From RAM1 sp050247515 (GTDB lineage Bacteria > Pseudomonadota > Gammaproteobacteria > Burkholderiales > Burkholderiaceae_C): DNA of 64,000 bases. The notes below the pieces were generated by a model that searched no databases, was not told the origin of the DNA, and worked only from the letters and a program-made list of their open reading frames with translations. This document shows positions 22,618-31,213 of the stretch, piece after piece; within the stretch, counting starts at the first letter, position 1; each line of letters starts with the position of its first letter. A program made the translations under genes and the position numbers. The stretch covers positions 310,001 through 374,000 of the forward strand of contig JBFWUB010000001.1 in the NCBI GenBank assembly GCA_050247515.1, given 5' to 3'.

Positions 22618-24538
22618 GATAAATCTCCTCTGCCAGTTCTTTTGAAATGCCGTCCACGGTGGCGATGTCATCCACCCCCGCGGCAGCCACACCCCGGATG
22701 CCGCCAAAGCGCTGCAGCAGCCTCGCGCGGCGCTTGGCGCCCACGCCGGGAATTTCCTCCAGCTTGCTGCTGCCGGTGCGCACGCGCGCACGCTTGGCCC
22801 GCATGCCGGTGATCGCAAAGCGGTGAGCCTCGTCGCGGATCTGCGCCACCAGCATCAACGCCGCCGAATCCTTGCCAAGGTACACCTTGTCGCGGCCGTC
22901 GGCAAAAACCAGTTCCTCCAGCCCCACTTTGCGACCCTCGCCCTTTTCAACCCCCACGATCGTGCCCAGATCCAGGCCCAGTTCGGCAAATACTTCGCGG
23001 GCCATACTGACCTGCCCCTTGCCGCCGTCCACCAGCACAAGGTCTGGCATGCGCGCCAGCTTGCTGCCCGCGGGGGGCGTGGCATTGGCCGGGTCGCGGC
23101 CCGCTTCGGCCAGCTTGCTGTAGCGGCGCGTCAGCACCTGGCGCATCGCGGCGTAGTCATCACCCGGGGTGATGCCTTCGATGTTGTAACGACGGTATTC
23201 GCTGCTTTGCATCTTGTGACCATGGAACACGACACAGGATGCCTGCGTCGCCTCGCCCGCCGTGTGGGAAATGTCGAAACATTCGATGCGGAATGTATCC
23301 AGGTTGTCCGGCGCCAGGTCCAGCGCATCCACCAGCGCCCGGGTGCGCGCCTGCTGCGAGCCTTCCTCGGCCAGCAACCGCGCCAGTTGCAGCCCGGCGT
23401 TCTTTTCGGCCATTTCCAGCCAGAGACGGCGCTGCTCGCGCGGGTTGTGCACGGCGCTCACCCGCACGCCGCTTTGCACGCACAGCGCGTCCACCAGCGG
23501 CTTGCTGACCGGCGCGCTGGTGATGAGTGCCGGTGGTACCGGCACACCGATGTAGTGCTGCGCAATGAAGGCCTCCAGCACCTGCACTTCCACCGGCGTG
23601 GCTGCGCTGCCTTCAGCGGCACCGCCGTCGCTGTCTTCGTCCGCCAGCCCGTGCAGGGCGGCCGCGTCTTCCACGTGCGCCGGGAAATACGGCCGGTCGC
23701 CCAGGTGCCGGCCGCCGCGCACCATCGCCAGGTTCACACAGGCCTTGCCGCCCTGCACCTTGACCGCCAGGATGTCCACATCCTTGTCAGACGCCGTATC
23801 CACCGACTGCTGGTGCAGCACCCGCGACAGCGCTGTCATCTGGTTACGCAGCTCCGCCGCCTGCTCGAACTCCAGGCTCTCGGCGTGGGCCATCATGCGC
23901 TGCTCCAGCGCGTCCAGCAGGGCCTGGGTTTCGCCATTGAGGAAGGCCTCGGCGTTCTGCACGTCGCGTGCATAGTCATCGGGCGCGATATGGTTCACGC
24001 ACGGCCCGGAGCAGCGCTTGATCTGGTACAGCAGACAGGGCCGCGTACGGTTGTTGAACACCGTGTCTTCGCAGGTGCGCAGGCGAAACACCTTCTGCAG
24101 CAGCAGGATCGATTCCTTCACGGCCCATGCGCTGGGGTACGGGCCAAAGTAGCTGTGCTTGCGGTCCACCGCGCCGCGGTAGTAGGCCACGCGCGGAAAG
24201 GTGTGGGTAACCAGCTTGAGGTACGGATAGCTCTTGTCGTCGCGAAACAGGATGTTGTAGCGCGGGTTGAGCGTCTTGATCAGGTTGTTTTCAAGCAGCA
24301 GCGCCTCGGCCTCGGAACGCACGACGGTGGTTTCCATGCGCGCGATCTTGCCCACCATGTGGCCGATGCGCGTGCCGCCGTGGTTCTTCTGGAAGTAGCT
24401 GGACACCCGCTTTTTCAGGTCGCGCGCCTTGCCCACGTACAGCACGCCGCCGTCCGCGTCGAAGTAGCGGTACACACCCGGCATGGCGGGCAAGGCGGCC
24501 ACTTCGGCCAGCAGTTGTTCGGAATGCACCTCGGACAT
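22604..24538 (-). CDS. uvrC: Excinuclease ABC subunit UvrC
   Basis: A 644-residue nucleotide-excision-repair endonuclease. It has an N-terminal GIY-YIG domain (PGVYRYFDADGGVLYVGKARD), a Cys-containing segment, a UVR domain (about 205-240), the RNase H-like C-terminal nuclease (IECFDISHTAGEATQAS, DLVLVDGGKGQ) and tandem helix-hairpin-helix motifs (LEEIPGVGAKRRARLL). The start at 24538 matches other UvrC proteins; an in-frame extension to 24967 runs antisense through earP and is rejected. The start codon abuts the 5' region of earP on the other strand. Confidence 0.96.
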   Translation of the reverse strand: MSEVHSEQLLAEVAALPAMPGVYRYFDADGGVLYVGKARDLKKRVSSYFQKNHGGTRIGHMVGKIARMETTVVRSEAEALLLENNLIKTLNPRYNILFRDDKSYPYLKLVTHTFPRVAYYRGAVDRKHSYFGPYPSAWAVKESILLLQKVFRLRTCEDTVFNNRTRPCLLYQIKRCSGPCVNHIAPDDYARDVQNAEAFLNGETQALLDALEQRMMAHAESLEFEQAAELRNQMTALSRVLHQQSVDTASDKDVDILAVKVQGGKACVNLAMVRGGRHLGDRPYFPAHVEDAAALHGLADEDSDGGAAEGSAATPVEVQVLEAFIAQHYIGVPVPPALITSAPVSKPLVDALCVQSGVRVSAVHNPREQRRLWLEMAEKNAGLQLARLLAEEGSQQARTRALVDALDLAPDNLDTFRIECFDISHTAGEATQASCVVFHGHKMQSSEYRRYNIEGITPGDDYAAMRQVLTRRYSKLAEAGRDPANATPPAGSKLARMPDLVLVDGGKGQVSMAREVFAELGLDLGTIVGVEKGEGRKVGLEELVFADGRDKVYLGKDSAALMLVAQIRDEAHRFAITGMRAKRARVRTGSSKLEEIPGVGAKRRARLLQRFGGIRGVAAAGVDDIATVDGISKELAEEIYRALH

Positions 24539-24569
24539 GGTGCGTATTGTGGCAGTGGACAATCGCCTC

Positions 24570-25622
24570 ATGCTCTGGGACATCTTCTGCAAGGTCATCG
24601 ACAACCACGGCGACATCGGCGTGTGCTGGCGCCTGGCGGCCAACCTGGGCGCACGCGGCGCATCGGTGCGCCTGTGGGTTGACGATCCCGCCGCCCTGCG
24701 CTGGATGGCGCCGGGTGGCGCACCCGGCGTGGCCGTGCAGACCTGGAACGACCGCACCTTGTGGCCCGCTGCGGGAGATGTACTGGTCGAAGCCTTCGGA
24801 TGCGACCCGCCGCCGGTCTTCGTGGAAGCCTTTGCGCGCGCGCATCGCCACGCAACGCCCTCGCCCCGCTGGATCAACCTTGAATACCTGTCGGCTGAAT
24901 CCTTTGTGGAACGCGCCCACGGCTTGCCGTCGCCGGTGTCACACGGCCCCGGTGCCGGCCTGGTCAAGCACTTCTTCTACCCTGGCTTCAACCCGCGCAC
25001 CGGCGGTTTGCTGCGCGAACCCGACCTGGCCCGGCGCCAGGCCGCATTTGACCGGGAGGCCTGGGCCGCGCGCCACGGCCTGAGCGCCGGGACACGAAGG
25101 GTCTCGCTGTTCTGCTATGAGCCGCCCGCCCTGGCAGACCTTTTGCACCAGCTGGCGCAGGCTGACCAGCCCACGCAGCTGCTGGTGACGGCTGGCCGCG
25201 CCGCCGCGGCCACGCGTGCCGCATTGCAGCAGCGGCCTGCAACCGGTTCGCTGACGGTGCATTGGCTGCCGCTCATGGACCAGATGCAGTTTGACGAGTT
25301 GCTGTGGGCCTGCGACTTCAACTTTGTGCGCGGTGAGGACTCCATGGTGCGCGCCCTGTGGGCTGATCGGCCATTTGCCTGGCACATCTATCCGCAGGAC
25401 GACGGCGCCCATGAAGCCAAACTGCAGGCTTTCCTGCATACGCTGGGCGCCCCACCCGGTTGGGCGCAATTCATGCGCGGGTGGAATGGCATGGACCACG
25501 GCCCGCTGCCACCGATGGACGGTCCCGCCTGGCAGGCGTGCGCAACGGCTTTTCGGGATGGTTTGCTGGCGCAGGACGACCTGGCAACCGCCCTTGCCGG
25601 CTTCGTCGCCAAAAAACGTTAA
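24570..25622 (+). CDS. earP: EF-P arginine rhamnosyltransferase EarP
   Basis: A 350-residue GT-B glycosyltransferase that transfers rhamnose from dTDP-L-rhamnose to Arg32 of elongation factor P. The N-terminal block (M)LWDIFCKVIDNHGDIGVCW with the catalytic Asp region, INLEYLSAESFVER, FFYPGFNPRTGGLLRE and the C-terminal FVRGEDSMVRALWADRPFAWHI and YPQDDGAHEAKL are family hallmarks. efp follows and carries the acceptor Arg32. I use ATG 24570; an in-frame ATG at 24537 would collide with the uvrC start codon on the other strand. Confidence 0.94.
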   Translation: MLWDIFCKVIDNHGDIGVCWRLAANLGARGASVRLWVDDPAALRWMAPGGAPGVAVQTWNDRTLWPAAGDVLVEAFGCDPPPVFVEAFARAHRHATPSPRWINLEYLSAESFVERAHGLPSPVSHGPGAGLVKHFFYPGFNPRTGGLLREPDLARRQAAFDREAWAARHGLSAGTRRVSLFCYEPPALADLLHQLAQADQPTQLLVTAGRAAAATRAALQQRPATGSLTVHWLPLMDQMQFDELLWACDFNFVRGEDSMVRALWADRPFAWHIYPQDDGAHEAKLQAFLHTLGAPPGWAQFMRGWNGMDHGPLPPMDGPAWQACATAFRDGLLAQDDLATALAGFVAKKR

Positions 25623-25722
25623 AATTCAAGGCTTTGCGAAGTTTGCCGCTCGGGCAACCCCGCAACCCCCGCCGCAAAACGCTTTGTCCCCGACTGTTGC
25701 GCGGCCCAACCTCAAGACTGAC

Positions 25723-26277
25723 ATGAAAATCGCTCAAGAAATCCGCGCCGGCAACGTGATCATGCATGGCAAGGACCCGATGGTCGTCCTCAAGACCGAA
25801 TACAGCCGCGGCGGGCGCAACTCCGCCACCGTGCGCATGAAGCTCAAGAGCCTGATTGCCAACTTCGGCACCGAAGTGGTCTTCAAGGCCGACGACAAGA
25901 TGGACCAGATCATCCTGGACAAGAAGGAGTGCACCTACTCCTACTTCGCCGACCCGATGTACGTCTGCATGGACGCCGACTACAACCAGTACGAAGTCGA
26001 AGCCGAAAACATGGGCGACGCATTGAACTATCTGGAAGACGGCATGGCCCTGGAAGTGGTTTTCTACGACGGCAAGGCCATCTCGGTCGAGCTGCCCACC
26101 AGCGTCGAGCGCGAAATCACCTGGACCGAACCCGCCGTCAAGGGCGATACGTCCGGCAAGGTGCTCAAGCCCGCCAAGATCGCCACCGGCTTTGAAGTGC
26201 CCGTGCCGCTGTTCGTCGGCCAGGGTGACCGCATTGAAATCGACACCCGCACCGGCGAATACCGCAAGCGCGTCTGA
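25723..26277 (+). CDS. efp: Elongation factor P (Arg32 type)
   Basis: A 184-residue EF-P that relieves ribosome stalling at polyproline motifs. Domain I starts MKIAQEIRAGNVIMHGKDP; the modification loop YSRGGRNSA places Arg at position 32, the residue rhamnosylated by EarP (encoded just upstream), rather than the Lys of EpmA-dependent bacteria. The C-terminal OB domain ends GDRIEIDTRTGEYRKRV. A strong terminator follows. Confidence 0.97.
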   Translation: MKIAQEIRAGNVIMHGKDPMVVLKTEYSRGGRNSATVRMKLKSLIANFGTEVVFKADDKMDQIILDKKECTYSYFADPMYVCMDADYNQYEVEAENMGDALNYLEDGMALEVVFYDGKAISVELPTSVEREITWTEPAVKGDTSGKVLKPAKIATGFEVPVPLFVGQGDRIEIDTRTGEYRKRV

Positions 26278-26300
26278 GTCTGCAGCCGCAAACGCCACGC

Positions 26301-26326
26301 AAAGGGCTCCGCAAGGAGCCCTTTTT
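26301..26326 (+). terminator. Rho-independent terminator of efp
   Basis: Perfect stem AAAGGGCTCC-GCAA-GGAGCCCTTT with the T-tract running to 26326, 24 bases after the efp stop. Confidence 0.88.
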
Positions 26327-26344
26327 CATTGGACACTTGGTACC

Positions 26345-27109
26345 ATGGAATTCGACTTGCGCCAGATTGCCGTACCGTTTCGCATGCAGCCGGGCCTGCA
26401 GCGCATGGCGCCAGGCGCGCTCCACGTCACGCCGCTGGACCCACAGGGCCGGCTGTACGCAGAAAAGCTGCGCGTGTGCCGCGCGGGCATGTCGCAGCTG
26501 AGCGTTCCGGGGTTCGACCCCGCGCCGGCCCTGGCGGCGATAGGCTCGGCGGATGGCCTGCCTGAACTGGCGTTTGAAGAAGACTTTGCCGTGATCGATA
26601 CCGCCAGTGCCACGATCCCCTGGCTGTGTGTGTGCGTGCCATCGCACTGGGCGCCCGAGGACAAGCTGGGCCTGTCGCTGGCCGCGATTCACGCACCGGT
26701 GGCAGACGGCGCGGCCCTGGCAGCCACCCTGCCGGCACTGACCCGGCTGCTGGCCGGCGGTGGACACTGGGAGCGCTTTGTCTGGACGCTCACGCCCAGC
26801 GACTGCTATGACCAGCATCCCCTGCGGCGACCGCGCGCCCCCTGGCCCGGCACGCAGCAACCCGGCGAATTCGCCTCGGGCTGCTTCCTGCGGGCGGAGC
26901 GGCAGACGTTCCTTCCTGTGCCAGGTCATCCGCAGGTGGTCTTCACCATCCGCGTGATGCTCCAGCCACTGGTGCAGGCGGTGCAGACGCCGCAGCAGGC
27001 CCGGCGCCTGCACGACGCCCTGGCCTCCATGACGCCCGCGGTGCTGCAGTACAAGAACCTGGGCGCGGCCCGCGCGCCGCTGCTGGCCTGGCTGGCCGCG
27101 CTTTGCTAG
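26345..27109 (+). CDS. DUF3445 / heme-dependent oxidative N-demethylase-like protein
   Basis: A 254-residue protein matching the DUF3445 family, whose characterised relative is the alpha subunit of a heme-dependent oxidative N-demethylase. Recognisable blocks are the start IAVPFRMQPGLQRM, the central VCVPSHWAPEDKLG followed by LAAIHAPV, and the C-terminal FLRAERQTFLPVPGHPQVVF. No partner subunits lie nearby, so enzymatic function is uncertain. It ends with a 4-base overlap of the convergent downstream gene. Confidence 0.75.
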   Translation: MEFDLRQIAVPFRMQPGLQRMAPGALHVTPLDPQGRLYAEKLRVCRAGMSQLSVPGFDPAPALAAIGSADGLPELAFEEDFAVIDTASATIPWLCVCVPSHWAPEDKLGLSLAAIHAPVADGAALAATLPALTRLLAGGGHWERFVWTLTPSDCYDQHPLRRPRAPWPGTQQPGEFASGCFLRAERQTFLPVPGHPQVVFTIRVMLQPLVQAVQTPQQARRLHDALASMTPAVLQYKNLGAARAPLLAWLAALC

Positions 27110-27789
27110 AAAACCCGCAGCGCCAGCACGAGCCCGACCAGGGCCACCACGGTGGCAACGCCGATCACGGCAATCCATACCAGGTACCCGGCGTCTCGCG
27201 CCGGGCCGCCCACTGGCGCCAGGCCGGACGGCGGCGGCGTGGCCACGGGCATCCACTCCACCAGCGCGCCCGCGGCCTCCGCGCTGAAGAGCTCCAGCGA
27301 CAGCTGCTGCAAGGCGGCCGAGGGCGCGGCACCTTCCAGGCGCAGCCACAGGTCCACCCGGGAGCCCACGATGCGCGCATGCGCAAACCCCTTGAGCGGC
27401 AGCTTGACGCGGTCTTCGCGCCAGCGCAGCCCGCGCCGGTAGCGGCCAGCGATGCGCAGCATGCCGGCCTGCACGCGCGCCTCCACCTCACCCCTGAACG
27501 CAGGAATGGCAAAGCCCCGGCCCTTGACCTGCAGCAAGGCTGCGGTGAATGTGGCCTGCACCACCGAGAAAGAAAAGGACCCGCTGCGCGTGCCGTTGAA
27601 CGTGTTTTGCGGGCTGCGTTCGGCCAACAGGTCCGCCACCGTCAGCTGCGCGCCATTGCTGTCGATCAGCTCGGTGTCGCCGGCCAGGGCCTTCTTGATG
27701 CACATGCCGACAATGGTGCGGCGGTCGTACGGGCCCATGCTGCGGCCTTGCAGCAGCACGTGGTACAGCGTCGCGTAGTCTCTGGCCAT
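27106..27789 (-). CDS. Uncharacterised membrane-anchored protein with GYF_2-like N-terminus
   Basis: A 227-residue protein. The N-terminus (YHVLLQGRSMGPYDRRTI, then a helix with IKKALAGDTELI) resembles GYF_2-type domains, which are short interaction modules. The middle is a beta-rich region of unknown type, and a single transmembrane helix near 200-222 (YLVWIAVIGVATVVALVGLV) anchors the C-terminus, leaving the bulk probably cytoplasmic. It is divergent from the LOG gene. Function unknown. Confidence 0.6.
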   Translation of the reverse strand: MARDYATLYHVLLQGRSMGPYDRRTIVGMCIKKALAGDTELIDSNGAQLTVADLLAERSPQNTFNGTRSGSFSFSVVQATFTAALLQVKGRGFAIPAFRGEVEARVQAGMLRIAGRYRRGLRWREDRVKLPLKGFAHARIVGSRVDLWLRLEGAAPSAALQQLSLELFSAEAAGALVEWMPVATPPPSGLAPVGGPARDAGYLVWIAVIGVATVVALVGLVLALRVF

Positions 27790-27887
27790 GTCCCCTCTTG
27801 TATCCCGGTCCGCGCGCAAGGATAGCCCAGAAACTGTGCGCTGACACGGGTAGTTCGCACTATGCAAACCAGTTCAGAATAGGCCCC

Positions 27888-28751
27888 ATGGAAACCACTC
27901 AAGACCTGCACGACACCCGCCTGGCCGACGCCTGGGCCACCCTTCAGGCGCATGCGCGCGGCGGCGCGTCGCTCGCACCCGACGCCAGCCGCCTGGCCTT
28001 CGCCGACCCCGAGTTCCTGCTGCGCCGGGAAACGCGCGGCATCCGCTTCCAGCTGGAGCTGCTCAAACCCGACCTGGAGCAGCAGGCGCACGGTATTGAA
28101 AACACGATCGTGGTGTTCGGCAGCGCGCGCTTTCGCGGCGAGGCCGAGGCCGCCGCGCTGGTCGAACAGGCCGAGGCCACGGGCGACGCGGCACTGATCC
28201 GCCGCGCCCGCAGCCTGGCGCGCAATGCCCACTACTGCGAGAAAGCCCGTGCCTTCGGCAAGCTGGTGGCGCAGTACAGCGCCGGCAAGGATCCGGCCGA
28301 CATGCTGTTCATCTGCACCGGCGGCGGCCCCGGCATCATGCAGGCGGCCAACCAGGGCGCGCACGAGGGCAACGGCATCAGCGTGGGCCTGACGATTGCC
28401 CTGCCGATGGAAGAGGCGCCCAACCCATACATCACGCCGGCGCTGAATTTCCGCTTCCACTACTTCGCGCTGCGCAAGATGCACTTCATGATGCGCGCCA
28501 AGGCGCTGGTCGCCTTCCCCGGCGGGTTCGGCACGCTGGACGAGCTGTTCGAAGTGATCACGCTGGTGCAGACGCGCAAGGCCAAGCCCGTGCCCATCGT
28601 GCTGTTCGGCACCGACTACTGGAAGCGCCTGATCAACTTTGACCTGCTGGTCGATGAAGGCGTGATTTCGCCCGATGACCTGAAGCTGCTGCAGTTTGCA
28701 GATGATCCGCAGACCGCCTGGGACATCATCAAGGCGTTTTACCAGCTCTGA
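27888..28751 (+). CDS. LOG-family (TIGR00730-like) Rossmann-fold protein
   Basis: A 287-residue protein of the lysine-decarboxylase-like/LOG family. The signature GGGPGIMQAANQGAHE and PGGFGTLDELFE (PGGxGTxxE) are intact; family members are cytokinin-nucleotide phosphoribohydrolases or nucleotide 5'-monophosphate hydrolases such as PpnN. The N-terminal extension of about 90 residues is longer than plant-type LOG. Its last 23 bases overlap the end of the convergent MFS gene. Confidence 0.88.
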   Translation: METTQDLHDTRLADAWATLQAHARGGASLAPDASRLAFADPEFLLRRETRGIRFQLELLKPDLEQQAHGIENTIVVFGSARFRGEAEAAALVEQAEATGDAALIRRARSLARNAHYCEKARAFGKLVAQYSAGKDPADMLFICTGGGPGIMQAANQGAHEGNGISVGLTIALPMEEAPNPYITPALNFRFHYFALRKMHFMMRAKALVAFPGGFGTLDELFEVITLVQTRKAKPVPIVLFGTDYWKRLINFDLLVDEGVISPDDLKLLQFADDPQTAWDIIKAFYQL

Positions 28752-29877
28752 GCTTGCTGGCCGAGTGGGCGCCCGCGCCCACCACCGCACCCACAAACCA
28801 GAACACGCCGGAGATCCCGATCACCGCGCCGGTCACGCCGAACAGCATGGGCATGACCACGCTGGACGCGTTGATGGCCATCAGGCGCAGGCCCAGCGCC
28901 TCGCCATGGCGGGCCTCAGGCGTGATCTGGTGCAGGGTGCTCATGACCATGGGCTGAACTGACCCCAGCGCCAGCCCCAGCAGCACCGAGCACGCACCCA
29001 TGGCCAGCGGCGAATGCAGCAAGGGGTAGGCGCCGAACAGTACGGCCGTGACCACCATGGCCGTCGCAATGACGGCCGCCTCGCTCACCCGCTCGGCAAT
29101 CAGCGGCAGCACCACCCGGATGAACGCCGCCGCAATGGCAAACGCGCCCAGGATGGAGCCGATCACCGATGCGCTCAAGCCGCGCTCATGGCCCAACACC
29201 GGCACCACAAACGTATGGACGTCCCAGCACGACGCCAGGATCCAGTTGATGATCAGCAAGCGGCGGAACATGGGCTCGCGCGCCAGGTCCCACGCCCGGC
29301 CGGGTTTGTCGCCCACGACGCGGATCACCGGCGGCAGCTCCTGCGTGCGCCGCACCCAGAACCAGGTGGCCAGCGGCAGCAGCGCCATCAGCAGGAAGGC
29401 ATGGCGAAAGCCTGCGTGGTCGATCATCAGGCCCGCGGCGAACGGCCCCAGGAAGTTGGAAACGGCGGGCCCGATGGCCAGCCATGAAAACACCTGCTTG
29501 AGCTGCGTCGGGTTCTGCGCCGCGCGGCCCACGTGCCGCTGCAGCGCAATCGACGCCGCGCCGGTCGCGCCGCCCGTCAGAAGCGCGCTCAGGCACAACA
29601 CGGGGAAGACCGGGAATGCCACAGCAACGGCGGCACCCAGCGCCGCCACCATCACACTGAAAGCCACCGGGCGCTTGAGCCCGTGGCGGTCGGCGTAGCG
29701 GCCCGCGGGAAGCGCGAGGAACACCTGGGTCAGCGCAAACAGCGCCAGCAGCACGCCCACCGCCGCCTCGCTGTACCCATCGCGCAGGGCCAGCAGCGGT
29801 GCTGCCATGCGCATGCCGGCCATGCAGGCGTGCAGGAACACATGGCCGGCAATCAGCCGGGCCAGCTCACCGCTCAA
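28729..29877 (-). CDS. MFS transporter
   Basis: A 382-residue major-facilitator permease with about 12 transmembrane helices. The loop between helices 2 and 3 carries GRYADRHGLKRP, the MFS signature. The start is TTG at 29877, giving a 4-base TTGA overlap with the rmuC stop, so it is translationally coupled. Substrate unknown. Confidence 0.86.
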   Translation of the reverse strand: MSGELARLIAGHVFLHACMAGMRMAAPLLALRDGYSEAAVGVLLALFALTQVFLALPAGRYADRHGLKRPVAFSVMVAALGAAVAVAFPVFPVLCLSALLTGGATGAASIALQRHVGRAAQNPTQLKQVFSWLAIGPAVSNFLGPFAAGLMIDHAGFRHAFLLMALLPLATWFWVRRTQELPPVIRVVGDKPGRAWDLAREPMFRRLLIINWILASCWDVHTFVVPVLGHERGLSASVIGSILGAFAIAAAFIRVVLPLIAERVSEAAVIATAMVVTAVLFGAYPLLHSPLAMGACSVLLGLALGSVQPMVMSTLHQITPEARHGEALGLRLMAINASSVVMPMLFGVTGAVIGISGVFWFVGAVVGAGAHSASKLRAGKTP

Positions 29878-31208
29878 GCGTCACCCTCATCGGCCGGTGG
29901 CAGCAGGGCCTGGGCTTCGCCCTCGGGCAGGGCTTCCACTACCTTCAGCGCGCGGCGCATCTGGTTGGAGCGCGTGGCTGCGTTCTCCAGCGTGACAGAT
30001 GCCTTTCGCACCTGCTCCTGCACCGTCTCGACCCATTTGCCATAGCGGTCAAATTCCGTCTTGACGGCGCCGAGCACCTTCCAGACCTGCGACGCCTGCT
30101 GCTCCAGCGCCAGCGTGCGAAAGCCCATGTGCAGGCTGTTGAGCATGGCCAGCAAGGTCGTCGGCCCGGCCAGCGTGACGCGAAAGTCGCGCTGCAGGCT
30201 GTCCATAAGCCCCGGGCGGCGCAGCACCTCGGCGTACAGGCTTTCGATCGGCAGGAACAGGATGGCGAAGTCAGTGGTGTGCGGCGGCGCCAGGTAGCTG
30301 GCGGCAATGGTCTTGGCCTCCAGCCGGATGCGCGCTTCCAGCGCCTTGGCGGCCAGCTCCACGCCCGCTGCGTCGGCGCGGTCGTGCGCCTCCAGCAGGC
30401 GCTCATAGTCTTCGCGCGGAAACTTCGCGTCAATCGGCAGCCATACCGGCACGCCGTCGCTGCTGCGCCCCGGGAAGCGCACCGCGAAATCCACACGCTG
30501 GTTGCTGTGGGGCCGTGTTTCCACCTGGCGGCCGTACTGCTCGTTCGTCAGCACCTGCTCCAGCAAGGCCTCCAGCTGCACTTCGCCAAACATGCCGCGC
30601 GTCTTGACGTTGGTCAGCACGCGCTGCAGGTCGCCCACGCCCTGCGCGAGCGACTGCATTTCGCCCAGGCCCTTGTGCACCTGCTCCAGCCGGTCGGCCA
30701 CCTGCTTGAAGCTTTCGCCCAGGCGGGCTTCCAGCGTGGTCTGAAGCTTTTCGTCCACCGTCTTGCGCATCTCGTCAAGCTTGGCGGCATTGGTCTGCTG
30801 CATCTGCACCAGCTGGGTTTCCAGCGTGGCGCGCACCTCGCCCAGACGGCGCGCGTTGGATTCGCTCAGGCCTTGCAGCTGCAGCGTCAAGGTGTCTGAC
30901 AGCGTCTTCTGCAGCAGTGCCAGCTGCTGACCGAACGCGTCAATCTGCGCGTTCTGCGTGCGCGTGGCCTCCGCGCCTTGCTTGACCAGCGCTTCCTGGA
31001 AAGTGGCAAGGTTGTGCGTGAGCTCCTGGCGCGCGCCGCGCGACGACTCGCTGATTTCGCGGCGCAGCTCGCGCTCGGTTCGTTCGCTGGCCGCCAGCAG
31101 CTCGGCACGGACCGCGTCGCCGCCGTTGCCTGCGGGCTTGCGCAGCAAGAGCACCGCCAGCAACACCAGGTTCAGCGCCACCAGCGCGATCAGCAGCCAG
31201 AGTTCCAC
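29874..31208 (-). CDS. rmuC: DNA recombination protein RmuC
   Basis: A 444-residue RmuC protein: an N-terminal membrane helix (LLIALVALNLVLLAVLL), a long coiled coil over about 40-200, then the PD-(D/E)XK-like nuclease domain with GMFGEVQLEALLEQVL, VDFAVRFPG, LPIDAKFPREDYERLL and FLPIESLYAEVL. It limits inversions at short inverted repeats and has been linked to phage defence in other contexts. The start is GTG. Confidence 0.93.
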   Translation of the reverse strand: MELWLLIALVALNLVLLAVLLLRKPAGNGGDAVRAELLAASERTERELRREISESSRGARQELTHNLATFQEALVKQGAEATRTQNAQIDAFGQQLALLQKTLSDTLTLQLQGLSESNARRLGEVRATLETQLVQMQQTNAAKLDEMRKTVDEKLQTTLEARLGESFKQVADRLEQVHKGLGEMQSLAQGVGDLQRVLTNVKTRGMFGEVQLEALLEQVLTNEQYGRQVETRPHSNQRVDFAVRFPGRSSDGVPVWLPIDAKFPREDYERLLEAHDRADAAGVELAAKALEARIRLEAKTIAASYLAPPHTTDFAILFLPIESLYAEVLRRPGLMDSLQRDFRVTLAGPTTLLAMLNSLHMGFRTLALEQQASQVWKVLGAVKTEFDRYGKWVETVQEQVRKASVTLENAATRSNQMRRALKVVEALPEGEAQALLPPADEGDA

Positions 31209-31213
31209 GACGT

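Noticed and set aside
22823..24682. 619-codon plus-strand frame over uvrC
   Set aside because: Shadow of uvrC; His/Arg/Val-rich low-complexity translation without motifs.
24539..24967. N-terminal extension of UvrC
   Set aside because: Would be antisense to earP; other UvrC proteins start at the equivalent of 24538.
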